64,000 nucleotides of DNA from JAPWJZ01 sp041287865 (lineage in GTDB: Bacteria > Pseudomonadota > Alphaproteobacteria > Micavibrionales > UBA2020), in NCBI GenBank assembly GCA_041287865.1, contig JBGGMV010000115.1:34750-98749 (forward strand), in the 5' to 3' direction. The position numbers and the translations under genes were made by a program. Under the pieces are notes generated by a model that was not told the DNA's origin, searched no databases, and saw nothing but the letters and a program-made list of their open reading frames with translations. Below, piece after piece: positions 11,480 through 23,400 of this stretch (its first letter is position 1; every line of letters starts with the position of its first letter).

Positions 11480-11950
11480 GTAAGGAATAATGGCTTTGGT
11501 GCGATTGCGGTAGGCCTCGTAAGCGGGGCCGAATTCCGACAGCATGATCTTTTCCTCCCGCCGCCATTTGACCCAATAGGCGGGCAGCATGATGGTGACG
11601 CCGATGAGGGCTTCGATGGTACCCGCCGCCATGGCGCTGCCGAAGGCGGCCAGCAGTAACCCTGTATAAATGGGATGCCTCACCAGCGCGTAAGGGCCGG
11701 TATCGACGATCTTGTGGTTTTCCTTTAGCGCGACGGTGCCGCTCCAGTATTTGCCGAGGTGCCTGCGCGCCCAGACGGAGAAAGCATGGCCCGCGACAGT
11801 GACGGCAACACCCGTCCAGCGCAGAAATTCGCTGTCATACGCAGGGCCCAAGGAAATTTCTGGCACCTGCCCGTTGTGGAACACCGTCACCAGACCGATA
11901 AGTGTCGGAACGGTATGTTGAAGGCGCGCGAGGCCTTCGTTCTTTTTCAT
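11471..11950 (-). CDS. isoprenylcysteine carboxyl methyltransferase-like membrane protein
   Basis: At least 159 residues with several membrane segments. The C-terminal half has the ICMT/phospholipid-methyltransferase pattern: GPYALVRHPIYTGLLL for SAM binding, then RREEKIMLSEFGPAYEAYRNR. It probably methylates a small or lipid substrate at the membrane; the substrate is unknown. The ATG at 11950 leaves out an in-frame hydrophobic stretch directly upstream (LLACAWLWAAWAFLWVV, about 11975-12025). That stretch looks like the missing first membrane helix, but it has no ATG, GTG or TTG start, so a CTG start may be used. It lies downstream of the lytic transglycosylase gene. Confidence 0.75.
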   Translation of the reverse strand: MKKNEGLARLQHTVPTLIGLVTVFHNGQVPEISLGPAYDSEFLRWTGVAVTVAGHAFSVWARRHLGKYWSGTVALKENHKIVDTGPYALVRHPIYTGLLLAAFGSAMAAGTIEALIGVTIMLPAYWVKWRREEKIMLSEFGPAYEAYRNRTKAIIPYLL

Positions 11951-12030
11951 TTTTAAAGTGAATTGTGCGGTGACGACCCAAAGAAAGGCCCAGGCGGCCC
12001 AGAGCCATGCGCAGGCCAGTAACGCGGGGC

Positions 12031-14154
12031 TCAGGGAGCCATCACGTTGCCGGCGGAGGCGAAGATGGAGCCGCGGCGGCTGTTATCCTGCGCCACGTAA
12101 ACGGGCCATGTGCCTTCGGCCACGCGGTCGAGGGAGTTGAGGTCCTGCTTGTATTTCAGGCGGTAGATCCAGTAGTTGGTCAACACGCGTTCCACGAAGA
12201 TGCGGGTTTCGGCGGCGGGGATGCTTTCGATGAACAATAACGGATCGTCAGGATAGTTTGCTTCCTGTTCCCAGCGCGCAAGCTTGCCGGGGCCCGCGTT
12301 ATAGGCGACGCAGAGCTTGAAGAGGTTATTACCCACGACGCTGTTGTTCAGCAGTTCGTGCAGGTATTTCTGGCCGAGATCGATGTTCAGCATCGGGTCC
12401 TGCAGCCTGTCATGGGCGATGCTGTCGCCATGCGCGCGGGCGACGTGCTTCGCCGTGCCGGGCATCAGTTGCATCAGGCCGGTAGCGCCCGAGGAGCGGT
12501 TGGAGGCATCGGGCTCGAATTTCGATTCCTGACGGATGAAGGCATAGACCAGCGCCTTGTCGACATAGAAACCTTTTTCGGGCGACCAGGGGGCGTCGGG
12601 ATAGAGCGCGGCGTCATACAATTTGCCGCTCTTGCCCTTGAACGAGGAACCCATGCGCATGGCCAGCGCCGGCATGCCGTTGTCGGAGGCCATGGCGATC
12701 ATCGCTTCCTGCAGCAGTTCGTTGCCGGCGGGGTTCATCTGGCGCAGTTCCTGTTCGGCCAGATCGGGGCGTTCGGCATCGATCAGCGCCAGCGCACGGC
12801 GGCCGGCGGGCAGGTTGGCCAGCGCCTTGACGTGTTTATCGGACAGTTCCGGCACTTCCCAGTTGAAGCGCGCCTGTTCCATGCCCAGCGCCTTCATCGA
12901 GATAATGCCATAGAAGGTGCGCGGATATTCGGCCGCGCGGCGCAGCCAGTAGCCGACCTTTTGCGGCTGGCGGGAACGCAGGTAGGAACGCGCCGTCCAG
13001 TGCGCGGCGGCGGCCGTCATCCAGGCCGAGCTGCGGCCCGATTTTGCGGCGCTTTCGAAATGTTTCGCGGCGGCGGAATAGTCTTTCAGGCGCCATGCGG
13101 CAAGACCCGCGATCCACCCTGCCTGCGGCACATCGGCGCCCGAGCGCAGCGCGGAAGCGGACGCCAGTTCATAGGCCTTGTCGACCTTGCCGTTGTAGAA
13201 ATACGACGCCGCGATATTGCCGCGCAGAGAGTCATACTCGGCGCTGTCGAAGGCGTTGCGGGTTTCGTCTTTATCAAGACGCTTCAGCGCCATCGTCGGG
13301 CTGCTGGAGACGACATGGCTGATCGATTTCATCAGGTCGCGCTGGCGCGGGCTGTGGCGCTGGTCGCCCATATAGGGCTGGGCCAGCTGGCCGACGTCGA
13401 AGTCGTGCATGCCATAGACGCCGCGGCTCGATTTGGCGGCGACGGGTTGCGCCATGCCCTTGGGGCGTTTCTTGACGGCGAGGTCATAGACCTTCTGCGC
13501 GCCCGGCAGGTCGGCGAAATTCTTCATCCAGTCGGCAAGCTCGGCATAGGTCGCGGCGTAATCGCGGCTCAGGTAGCGTTGCTGCAGCACATGGCCGATC
13601 AGGCGCAGGTCGCCCAGTTTCTCGATCTCGGCATTGGCGCGGGTGAAATCACCCACGTCCTGAAACGCAAAGATATGGGCGTAGCGGGCGGAGTCATCGT
13701 CGGACAGGCGCTTGCCCGGGCCGAAGACGCGGGAAATAAGGGTCGGCTTGCGCTCGAGCAGGCCGTCGGGCAGACGGACTGCGGCAGTCTTGGCCTGCTG
13801 GCTGGTGTCGGCTTCGGCCTCGGCGGCGGCGATGATGCGCTCGGCCTCGGCGTTGCGGGCTTCGTCGGACAGGGCGATGACCACAACCTGCTGGTCAGGC
13901 TTGGGCAGCGGGCGCGGCAGGTCGACGTCGGCGACAATGGCCTTGACGGGCTTCGCCGGCACCAGCGCCTTGGCCGGTTTCTTCTGGGGGGCGAGTGACA
14001 ACAGGAAGTCTTCGCCGGCCATGCTATCCGCAATGGCCGCGACCGGTTTCTTCATCGGCAGGGGCAAGCCTGCGGCAACGGCGACGCTCATGAAAGCGAC
14101 GGTGGCAGCGACGGCCCCCAGGCCGAGCAGATGTTTCCGGGCAGTGATTGTCAA
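12031..14154 (-). CDS. soluble lytic transglycosylase (SLT family)
   Basis: About 707 residues. An N-terminal signal peptide (HLLGLGAVAATVAFMSVAVAAG) is followed by a long helical, superhelix-type region and a C-terminal SLT domain. The catalytic glutamate lies in AFIRQESKFEP, followed by SSGATGLMQLMPGTA and VAYNAGPGKLARW, the standard goose-lysozyme-like set. It cleaves peptidoglycan glycan strands in the periplasm. The start is placed at a TTG (14154) with AGAGGA upstream, which gives a normal signal peptide. The ATG at 14211 has no ribosome site and adds a basic leader. The enzyme call is firm; the start is an inference. Confidence 0.9.
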   Translation of the reverse strand: MTITARKHLLGLGAVAATVAFMSVAVAAGLPLPMKKPVAAIADSMAGEDFLLSLAPQKKPAKALVPAKPVKAIVADVDLPRPLPKPDQQVVVIALSDEARNAEAERIIAAAEAEADTSQQAKTAAVRLPDGLLERKPTLISRVFGPGKRLSDDDSARYAHIFAFQDVGDFTRANAEIEKLGDLRLIGHVLQQRYLSRDYAATYAELADWMKNFADLPGAQKVYDLAVKKRPKGMAQPVAAKSSRGVYGMHDFDVGQLAQPYMGDQRHSPRQRDLMKSISHVVSSSPTMALKRLDKDETRNAFDSAEYDSLRGNIAASYFYNGKVDKAYELASASALRSGADVPQAGWIAGLAAWRLKDYSAAAKHFESAAKSGRSSAWMTAAAAHWTARSYLRSRQPQKVGYWLRRAAEYPRTFYGIISMKALGMEQARFNWEVPELSDKHVKALANLPAGRRALALIDAERPDLAEQELRQMNPAGNELLQEAMIAMASDNGMPALAMRMGSSFKGKSGKLYDAALYPDAPWSPEKGFYVDKALVYAFIRQESKFEPDASNRSSGATGLMQLMPGTAKHVARAHGDSIAHDRLQDPMLNIDLGQKYLHELLNNSVVGNNLFKLCVAYNAGPGKLARWEQEANYPDDPLLFIESIPAAETRIFVERVLTNYWIYRLKYKQDLNSLDRVAEGTWPVYVAQDNSRRGSIFASAGNVMAP

Positions 14155-14396
14155 AATTATCTCGTCCTCTTTTGAGCCCCCTCTAACGCAAGATCGACGT
14201 GACGGTTTCATCCGGCGGGGGCAGGAAGATGAAGATTCCTAGCCCAAAAACCCAGGCTTGGCAAATATTTGCATAATTTCGGAAAAGGCTTTGCGGTTGC
14301 AATAGCTTACCCATAGGCCGTGATTTGATATTATGGAAAATAACTGCCCGATTTACGCTGCGGTGCAAAATTTGCGCAGGGTGAGTCGCGGGAAGC

Positions 14397-14969
14397 TTAA
14401 GGCTTCGGCTGCAGCCTGTTCAGCGCGGCAAGGCCCGCAACGGGCATTCCTTCGCAGAACAAATCGCCCGCGCGGTCGACCCAGACGGTGCCCTGATAGC
14501 GGGTATCTCCATGCGGTTCAAGCGCATAGCCATGGATGCGGCTTTCAACCGATCGTGTGTTCAGGAATTCCAGCGACGGTTTCAGGAAGTCGGCAAGGTA
14601 GCGCGCTTCGGGCTTGATGCCCCAGCGGCCATCGGCTTCCGGCGCCCAGATGCCGGGCACGAAGAAATGGACGCAGGCGGTTTTATCCCCTACCCGCCCG
14701 TGCAAGGCTTCGCTGATCGCGCCTTCATGGCAGCCTTCCTCGATCGCGTAGTGGAATAGCGTATGGGTTTTGGGATTGTCTATATAACCGGCGATGCAGC
14801 CGGACAGTCCATAGGTCGCGATGCTCGACCCCTTCATCCCACTATGGGCGGCGTTCATGCCCAGCACGATGTCGAAACCGGCGTTCAGCGTTTCCCGCAG
14901 ACAGGGCTGGCCACTAGCCGCGACCCGCGTAAAGCTCTCCCCTGTGTCAGATATTCTGAAAATACCCAT
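14397..14969 (-). CDS. hypothetical protein, 190 aa
   Basis: I do not recognise this protein. It has no signal peptide. A glycine/serine-rich middle (GLSGCIAGYIDNPKTHTLFHY) and several scattered histidines and cysteines might suggest a metal or catalytic site, but no motif is clear. The segment YQGTVWVDRAGDLFCEGMPVAG near the C-terminus looks like beta strands. The ATG has GGGGATAGCC upstream, a good ribosome site. It stands alone: 242 bp of AT-richer sequence separate it from the transglycosylase start, and the SEL1 gene is divergent on the other side. Confidence 0.55.
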   Translation of the reverse strand: MGIFRISDTGESFTRVAASGQPCLRETLNAGFDIVLGMNAAHSGMKGSSIATYGLSGCIAGYIDNPKTHTLFHYAIEEGCHEGAISEALHGRVGDKTACVHFFVPGIWAPEADGRWGIKPEARYLADFLKPSLEFLNTRSVESRIHGYALEPHGDTRYQGTVWVDRAGDLFCEGMPVAGLAALNRLQPKP

Positions 14970-15066
14970 GGCTATCCCCTACCCAAAGACTACCGCTAAA
15001 ACCTTGATATTGGCTTAATAGCGGCATCTCGGGCTAGAATTGCCTTCAACCCGGGGGGAGTTTTCG

Positions 15067-16398
15067 ATGACCAAGCCATTTATATATGTCTCTATTATAT
15101 GTGTCCTGCTGGCGGGAGCGCCCGCCTGGGCGGATACGACACCCCCGGCTGAAGCGCCCAAAGGCGGCCAGAAAGATGGCGGCACCATCACGATCCAGAT
15201 GGACCCCAAGGTCGCCGAGAAGAACAAGGCCTATGACGAAGCCGTCAAGAAACTGACGCCCGAGCAGAAAGAGATCCTCACGAAGTTCGAGAAAGCCTCG
15301 ATCGGCGTCAGCGACCTCGAGCTCAAGGTCATGGATAAGGCCATGCAGACGAAATTCTGCGAGGGCAAGGAAGGCACCGCGATCGCAAAGGACAAGCCGA
15401 AGTACCGCGCCCAGCTGGGCGTCTATGCGAACCAGCGTCAGTCCGTGTCGCGCGCGGCGCGGCAAAAGCTGGAGGCCGCCTGGCGCGCCGCAACCCCCTT
15501 CATCGACGCCGAGCTGTTCGATGCGCATCTGCGCTTCATGTATTCGATGATGATGGGCATGGGCGTGCCGGTCATGAAGATCAACTTCGAAAACCACGGC
15601 TACGACAAGACCGATTGCGCCGCCGTGGCGGCCGAGCTGGACGAGGCCTTCGCGCAGTCCAGCAAGGACGGCGCGTCGCCGGCAAGCCCCAGCCCCGCGC
15701 GCCTCGACCAGATCAAGGCCGATGCCGCGGCCGGCAAGCCGCAGGCGCTGGTCGTCCTGGCGATGATGCACCTGATGGGGCAGGACGTCGAAAAAGACCC
15801 GAAGAAAGGCATGGAGCTGCTGCACCGCGCGGCGGAGGGCGGCGACGCCTACGGCCAGTTCATGCTGGGCCTCGCCTATAGCAGCGACATGCTGGGCACG
15901 GAGCCCGACCGCGCCAAGGCCAAGCTCTGGCTCGGCAAATCGGCGGCGCAGGGCTATAAAAAGGCCGAGCTGGCGCTGGCCAGCCTCGACAAGCAGCCGC
16001 CGCCCGTCTCACAGGAAGAGATGCTGAAAAAGGCCGAAGCCGGCGACGCGGGCGCGCAGTACAGCGTCGGTTCCGGCTATCTGCAGGGCTTCGGCAAGTA
16101 CGAGCGCAAGCCCGAGGAAGGCGTCAAATGGCTGCTGCTCTCCGCAGGGCAGGGCTTTCCGCTCGCCATGTCCGATCTTGGCCTGCATTTCATGAACACG
16201 AACCGCCCGACCGAAGGTCTCGGCTGGATGACCAAGGCCGCCGAGGCGGGCGTCGTCCATTCGCAGGTCGAGCTCGGGCGCTATTACGCCAGCCGCGACC
16301 GGAAACAGGCGCTGGTCTGGCTAAAAAAGGCTGCGGCGCAGGGCGATCCCCGCGCCGTCAAAATGGTGGCCCAGCTGGAAGAAGCGGCCCCGAAATAA
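15067..16398 (+). CDS. exported SEL1-repeat protein
   Basis: A 443-residue protein with a signal peptide (IYVSIICVLLAGAPAWAD), so probably periplasmic. The first 210 residues are helical and not obviously repetitive. From about residue 220 there are SEL1 units such as GDAYGQFMLGLAYSSD, GDAGAQYSVGSGYLQGFG and GVVHSQVELGRYYASRD. The last ends in KKAAAQGDPRAVKMVAQLEE. GGGGGAG lies 6 bases before the ATG at 15067, which is preferred over an upstream in-frame start. It is not a close copy of the SEL1 gene at 8972. Its partner is unknown. It converges on the uracil-DNA glycosylase gene 11 bases away. Confidence 0.8.
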   Translation: MTKPFIYVSIICVLLAGAPAWADTTPPAEAPKGGQKDGGTITIQMDPKVAEKNKAYDEAVKKLTPEQKEILTKFEKASIGVSDLELKVMDKAMQTKFCEGKEGTAIAKDKPKYRAQLGVYANQRQSVSRAARQKLEAAWRAATPFIDAELFDAHLRFMYSMMMGMGVPVMKINFENHGYDKTDCAAVAAELDEAFAQSSKDGASPASPSPARLDQIKADAAAGKPQALVVLAMMHLMGQDVEKDPKKGMELLHRAAEGGDAYGQFMLGLAYSSDMLGTEPDRAKAKLWLGKSAAQGYKKAELALASLDKQPPPVSQEEMLKKAEAGDAGAQYSVGSGYLQGFGKYERKPEEGVKWLLLSAGQGFPLAMSDLGLHFMNTNRPTEGLGWMTKAAEAGVVHSQVELGRYYASRDRKQALVWLKKAAAQGDPRAVKMVAQLEEAAPK

Positions 16399-16409
16399 TG
16401 AGGAAATAA

Positions 16410-17246
16410 TTAAAGACCCAGCTGACCGAGCTTTTCTTTCAGCTTCAGCAGGTCGGCCCAAGCCACCCTTTTCTCGAGGGGGGATTTCAGCAGGTATTCG
16501 GGGTGGAAGAGCGGCATGACGGGCACGGGTTTTTCAAGCCCTTCCGTCTTGTGCTCGGCCCATTTGCCGCGCAGGCGCATGAGCGCGGCGCTGCCGGGCA
16601 TCAGAACCTTGGTCACCGCGCCGCCTAAAAAGACCAGCACGGCGGGGTTCACCAGCTCGATATGGCGGTGGATAAAGGGCAGGCTGAGCGCCAGTTCCGC
16701 TTCCGTCGGGTTGCGGTCGCCGGGCGGGCGCCAGTTGACGATGTTCGTGATATAGACGTTTTCCTCGCGCGACAGGCCGATGGCGGCCAGCATCTTGTCG
16801 AGCAGCTGGCCCTGCTGCCCTGCGAAGGGGCGGCCCAGCCGGTCTTCGTCGGGCCCGGGTTTTTCGCCCACGATCATGATGCGCGCGGCGGGGTTGCCGT
16901 CGGCGAAAACCATGTTTGTGGCCGTGCGCTTCAGGGTCAGGGCGTTGAAGCCCTCCAGCGCGGCTTTCAAAGCCTCCAGCGATTTTGCCTCAGCGGCCAG
17001 CAGGCGCGCGTCGCCCAGCGCCTCGAAGGCGCCCGGGGTGGTCGCGGGTGCGGCCTCGGCGGCCGTGGGCAGCGAGACAGGCATGGTGGCGGCAGAAGGC
17101 TTGGCCGGCTGCGGGAAAGCCGAGACGACAGGCGGCGCAAGCTTCGTGCGGTCGATCGCGGCGTCGGTCATGGCTTCGTCCGCGCCGCTGTCGACGTAGA
17201 ACTGCAGCAGTTCAATAGGGGAAATATCGGTGGATTCTGTCAGCAT
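16410..17246 (-). CDS. uracil-DNA glycosylase, type 4-like, without cluster cysteines
   Basis: A 278-residue base-excision-repair enzyme. The uracil-binding motif GEKPGPDEDRLGRPFAG, then NIVNWRPPGDRNPT and the C-terminal PLFHPEYLLK, follow the type 4 glycosylase plan. In canonical type 4 enzymes four cysteines hold an iron-sulfur cluster. Here the positions read ALTLKRTATN, NIVNWRPP and LSLPFIHRHI, with no cysteine. I recall related cysteine-free homologues in alphaproteobacteria. The first 80 residues are a low-complexity proline/alanine extension. No convincing ribosome site was seen at the start. Confidence 0.85.
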   Translation of the reverse strand: MLTESTDISPIELLQFYVDSGADEAMTDAAIDRTKLAPPVVSAFPQPAKPSAATMPVSLPTAAEAAPATTPGAFEALGDARLLAAEAKSLEALKAALEGFNALTLKRTATNMVFADGNPAARIMIVGEKPGPDEDRLGRPFAGQQGQLLDKMLAAIGLSREENVYITNIVNWRPPGDRNPTEAELALSLPFIHRHIELVNPAVLVFLGGAVTKVLMPGSAALMRLRGKWAEHKTEGLEKPVPVMPLFHPEYLLKSPLEKRVAWADLLKLKEKLGQLGL

Positions 17247-17499
17247 GATGGGACGAATTTACGCGAGTCGCGCCCCCATGGCAAAAGTAATGGCAAAATA
17301 AGATCGGATTATGGGCGATTGTTCCTTGACCTTTTTATTTTCCGGATTACATCAAAAAATCCGACTATGAAAAAGGCGATGAAATTGCCAACAGGACAAG
17401 TATACGAAAACCCGCGATTTTAAAGGTTATTTAACACTCGTCCTGTATTAATTTCAGTAGAAGGTACTACGTCAATGTCCAAGAAATGGAGAATCTATC

Positions 17500-20400
17500 A
17501 TGGCCGTGTTCACCGGTACTGCCAATAACGATGCCCTTAATGGCACTACAACCAACGACACGCTGAACGGCCTCGGCGGCACGGACATCCTCAACGGCAA
17601 CGGCGGCAACGACGTGCTCAACGGCGGCACGGAAGCCGACATCATGAACGGCGGACAGGGCAACGACATCTACGACGTCGAAAACGCCGGCGACACCGTC
17701 AACGAAAACGCGCTCGAAGGCACCGACCTGGTGCGCGCGACCATTTCATACGCTCTCACCGCAAACGTCGAAAACCTGACATTGACCGGCGCAGCGGCGA
17801 TCAACGGCACGGGCAACAGCCTTAACAACACCATTCTCGGCAACACCGGCGTCAACATCCTCTCCGGCGGCGGCGGCAACGACCTGCTCAACGGCGGCAC
17901 AAACGCGGATACGATGGACGGCGGCCTTGGCGATGACGTTTTCGTTGTCGACAACGCGGGCGATGTCGTCATCGAAGCCGCGGGCGAAGGCACGGATACC
18001 GTGCAATCCTCGGTCAACTACACGCTGGGCGCGGATGTCGAAAAACTGACGCTGACCGGCACCGCCGTGGTGGGCACGGGTAACATCCTCGACAACGTCA
18101 TCATCGGCAACTCGGCCAACAACACCCTGACCGGCGACGACGGCGCGGATACGCTGAACGGCGGCGCGGGCAACGACACCATGGTGGGCGGCATCGGCAA
18201 CGACACCTACGTCGTCGACAAGACGACCGACGTCGTGACCGAACTGGGCGGCGAAGGCACGGACACCGTGCAATCCTCCGTCACCTACACCCTTGGCGCC
18301 AACGTCGAGAACCTGACCCTGCTCGGCACCTCGGCCATCAACGGCACGGGTAACGGCGACGACAACACCATCACCGGCAACACGGCGAACAACACGCTGA
18401 ACGGCATGGTCGGCGCGGACACCATGATCGGCCTGGGCGGCAACGACCTCTACATCGTCGACGACGCGGGCGACGTGGTGACCGAGGGCGCGGCCGCGGG
18501 CATCGACACCGTGCAGACGGGCACCAGCTACACGCTGGGCGCGAACGTCGAAAACGTGACGCTGACGGGCGTCGGCAACATCAACGCGACCGGCAACACG
18601 CTTGTCAACACCATCATCGGCAACGCCGGCGACAACACGCTGGACGGCGGCGCGGGCGCAGACAAGATGACGGGCGGCCTCGGCGACGACACGTACATCA
18701 TCGACAACGCGGCCGACGGCATCACCGAAGCAACCGGCGGCGGCACGGATACCGTGCAGGCCTCCTCCACCTATACGCTGGCCACGAACCTCGAGAACCT
18801 GACCCTGACCGGCGTCGCCAACATCAACGGCACGGGTAACTCGGCCGTAAACATCATCACCGGCAACACCGGTAACAACACGCTGTCAGGCGCTGCGGGC
18901 GCCGACACCATGATCGGCGGCGCGGGCAACGATACCTATATCGTCGACAACGCCCTCGACGTCATCACCGAAATCGGCGGCGAAGGCACGGATTCCGTGA
19001 CAGCCTCCATCTCCTACACGCTGGGCGCGAACGTCGAGAACCTGACCTTGGGCGGCACTGCCCTCATCAACGGCACCGGCAACACCGACAACAACACCAT
19101 CATCGGCAACTCGGCCAACAACGTGCTGACCGGCGATGACGGCAACGACTTCCTGAACGGCCTGGCCGGCAACGACACCATGATCGGCGGCGACGGCGAC
19201 GACACCTATGTCGTCGACCGCGCGACCGACGTCGTGACCGAAGCCGCGGGCGAAGGGACGGATACCGTGCAGTCCTCCGTCACCTATACAGTGGGCGCCG
19301 AGGTCGAGAACCTGGTGCTGACCGGCACCTCCGCCATCAACGGCACCGGCGGCGCGGGCACCAACACCCTGACCGGCAACGCGGTCAACAATATCCTCGA
19401 CGGCGCGGCCGGCGCGGATACCATGATCGGCCTTGCGGGTAACGACACCTATGTGGTCGATGATGCGGGCGACGTGGTGACCGAAGTGGCGCTGGGCGGC
19501 CTTGACACCGTCAACGCTTCCATCACCTATACGCTGGGCGCGGAAGTCGAGAGCCTGAACCTGACCGGCATCGGCAACAACGACGGCACCGGCAACGCGC
19601 TTGCCAACACCATCAACGGCAACGCGGGCGACAACACCCTGGACGGCGGCCTTGGCGCGGACAAGCTGGCCGGCGGCCTCGGCAACGACACCTATGTCGT
19701 CGACAACATCGCCGACACCGTTACCGAAGCGACCGGCGCAGGCACGGATACCGTTGAATCTTCCGTCAACCACACGCTGGCGAGCAACGTCGAGAACCTG
19801 ACCCTGACCGGCATCGCCAACATCAACGCGACCGGTAACGCCGCCGTCAACACGCTGACCGGCAACACGGGCAATAACACGCTGTCGGGCGCTGCTGGCG
19901 CCGATACCATGATCGGTGGCGACGGCAACGACACCTATATCGTCGACAACGCGGGCGACACCGTGACCGAAGCGGCGCTGGGCGGCACAGATAGCGTGCA
20001 GTCCGCCGTCACCTACACGCTGGGCGCGGATGTCGAGAACCTGACCCTGACCGGCACCGGCACCATCAACGGCACCGGCAACGCCGACGTCAACACCATC
20101 ACCGGCAACTCCGGCAACAACGTTCTGGACGGCGCGGCTGGCGCGGATACCATGGTCGGCGGCCTTGGCAACGACACCTACGTCGTCGACGACATGGCCG
20201 ACGTGGTGACCGAGGGCGCGGCGGCCGGCACGGATCTCGTGCAGACCGATATCACCTATACGCTGGGCGCGAACGTCGAGAACCTGACGCTGACCGGCGT
20301 CTCCGCCATCGACGGCACCGGCAACGCGCTCGCCAACACCCTCACGGGCAATACCGCCAACAACACGCTGGACGGCGCCGCCGGCGCCGACAAGCTGCTG

Positions 20401-23400
20401 GGCGGCGACGGCGACGACACTTACGTTGTCGACAACGCGCTCGATGTCGTGACCGAAAACGCGCTCGAGGGCACAGCCGATACCGTCAATTCCGCCGTCA
20501 CCTTCGCGCTGGGCGCGAACGTCGAGAACCTGACGCTCACGGGCGCTGGCGTCATCAACGGCACCGGCAACGCCGACGTCAACATCATCACCGGCAACAT
20601 CTCCGCCAACACCCTGAACGGCGCAGCCGGCGCGGATACCATGATCGGCGGCCTTGGCAACGACACCTATATCGTCGACAACGCGGCCGATGTCGTGACC
20701 GAACTGGGCAGCGAAGGCACCGACACCGTCAGCTCCACCGTCACCTACACGCTGGGCGCGAACGTCGAGAACCTGACACTGGGCGGCGCATCCGCGCTTA
20801 ACGGCACGGGCAACGGCGACGCGAACGTCATCACCGGCAACAACAGCAACAACGTGCTGGATGGCGCGGCAGGCGCGGATACCCTGATCGGCGGCCTCGG
20901 CAACGACACCTATGTGGTGGACGATGCGGGCGACGTCGTGACCGAAGCCGTTACGGCCGGCACCGACCTCGTGCAGGCCTCCGTCACCCACACGCTGGCC
21001 GTCAACGTCGAGAACCTGACGCTGACCGGCGGCACCAACATCAATGCGACCGGCAACGCGGCCGTCAACATCATCACCGGCAACACCGGCGACAACGTGC
21101 TGGACGGCGCGGCCGGCGTGGATACGCTGATCGGCGGCGACGGCAACGACACCTATGTTGTCGACAGCACGACGGAAGTCGTGACCGAGCTTGCGGCGCA
21201 GGGCACCGATACCGTGAACGCCGGCGTCAACTTCACGCTGGGCGCGAACGTCGAGAACCTGACGCTGACCGGCGTCGCCAACATCAATGGCACGGGTAAC
21301 GCCGACATCAACACCATCACCGGTAACTCCGGCAACAACACGCTGAACGGCATGGCCGGCGCGGATACCATGATCGGCGGCCTGGGTGACGACACCTATA
21401 TCGTCGACAACGCGCTTGATGTCGTAACCGAAGCCGCGGCTGCGGGCGCGGACACCGTCCAGGCTTCCTTCACCTATACCCTGGGCGCGAACATCGAGAG
21501 CCTTGTGCTGACGGGCGTCACCGCCATTGACGGCACGGGTAACGCCGACGTCAACACGCTGACAGGCAACAGCGCCAACAACACGCTGGACGGCGCGGTC
21601 GGCGCGGATACCATGATCGGCGGCCTTGGCAACGATACCTATATCGTCGACAACACCGGCGACACCATCACCGAGAACACGGGTGAAGGCACCGATACCG
21701 TTTCGGCGGATGCTTCCTATACGCTGGGCGCGAACCTCGAGAACCTGACGCTGACCGGCGTCGCCAACATCACCGGCACGGGCAACTCGGGCGTCAACTT
21801 CATCACCGGCAACGACGGCAACAACACGCTGGACGGCGGCACCAACGCCGACGCCATGATCGGCGGCCTTGGCGACGACACCTATATCGTCGACCACGCG
21901 GGCGACGTGGTGACGGAACAGGCAGGCGAAGGCACAGATACCGTGCAGACCGCCGCAGACTACACCTTGGGCGCGAACATCGAGAACCTGACGCTGACCG
22001 GCCTTGCCACGATCAACGGCACAGGTAACGGCGACGCCAACGTCATCACCGGCAACGCCGCCAACAACACGCTGAACGGCGGCGCAGGCATCGACACCCT
22101 GATCGGCGGCATTGGCGACGACACTTACGTCGTCGACGACGCGGCAGATGTCGTGACCGAAGCGGCGGGAGAAGGCGCGGATACCGTGCAGTCGACCGTC
22201 ACCTATACGCTGGGCGCGAACGTCGAAAGCCTCGTGCTGGCGGCTGGCGCGGGCAATATCGACGGCACCGGCAACACCGGCGTCAACACCCTGACCGGCA
22301 ACGAAGGCAACAACACGCTGGACGGCGCGGCCGGCGCAGACACCATGATCGGCGGCCTGGGCGACGACACCTATATGGCCGACAACGCGGGCGATGTGGC
22401 GACCGAAGCTGCAGCCGCAGGCACCGATACCGTCATCGCCAACGTCTCCTTCAGCATCGCGGGCTTCGTCAACGTCGAGAACCTGACGCTGACCGGCGCG
22501 GCCACAAACGCGACGGGCAACATTAACGTCAACACGCTGACCGGCACTGCGGGCGCCAACGCCCTGAACGGCCTAGGCGGCGCGGACACCATGATCGGCG
22601 GCGACGGCAACGACACCTATACCGTCGATGACTCCGGCGATACGATCATCGAGAACGCGGCCGAGGGCACCGACCTTGTGCAATCCGCCGCTTCCTACAC
22701 GCTGGGCGCGAACATCGAGAACCTGACGCTCACCCTGCTGGCCAGCGTGGACGGCACCGGCAACGCCGACAACAACACCATCACCGGCAACAACGGCAAC
22801 AATACGCTGAACGGCATGGCCGGTGCGGACGTGATGATCGGCGCGGGCGGCAACGATACTTATGTCGTCGACAACGTCGGCGACGTCGTGACTGAGGCCG
22901 CGGGCGGGGGCACCGACGCTGTAATCTCGCAGCTGACCTACACGCTGGGCGCGAACCTCGAAAGCCTCGTGCTGGCAGCCACCTTCGGCAACATCAACGG
23001 CACAGGCAACACGCTTAACAACACCATCACCGGCAACGAGGGCAATAACCTGCTGGACGGCGCGGCCGGAGCGGACACAATGATCGGCGGCGACGGCAAC
23101 GACACCTACGCTGTCGACAGCGCTGGCGACACTATCGTCGAAGGCGCGGGCCAGCTTGGCGACGTCGACCTCGTCAACTCCATCGTCACCTACACGCTGG
23201 CGGCCAACCTGGAGAACCTGACGCTTTCGGGCGCCAACCTCGACGGCACGGGCAACGCGCTGGTGAACACCATCACCGGCACGGCAGGCAACAACATCCT
23301 CGATGGTGCAGGCGGCGCGGATACCATGATCGGCGGCCTGGGCAACGACACCTACGTTATCGATGACATCGGCGATGTGATCGTCGAGGCGGGCGGCGCC

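Noticed and set aside
12358..13998. 546-codon plus-strand frame opposite the lytic transglycosylase
   Set aside because: The minus strand carries the complete SLT motifs; no start signal on the plus strand.
18886..21897. 1003-codon open frame antisense to the RTX-like gene
   Set aside because: It arises from the regular GGC/AAC codon use of the repeats; its sequence is repetitive with the same period, and it has no ribosome site or homologue I recognise.
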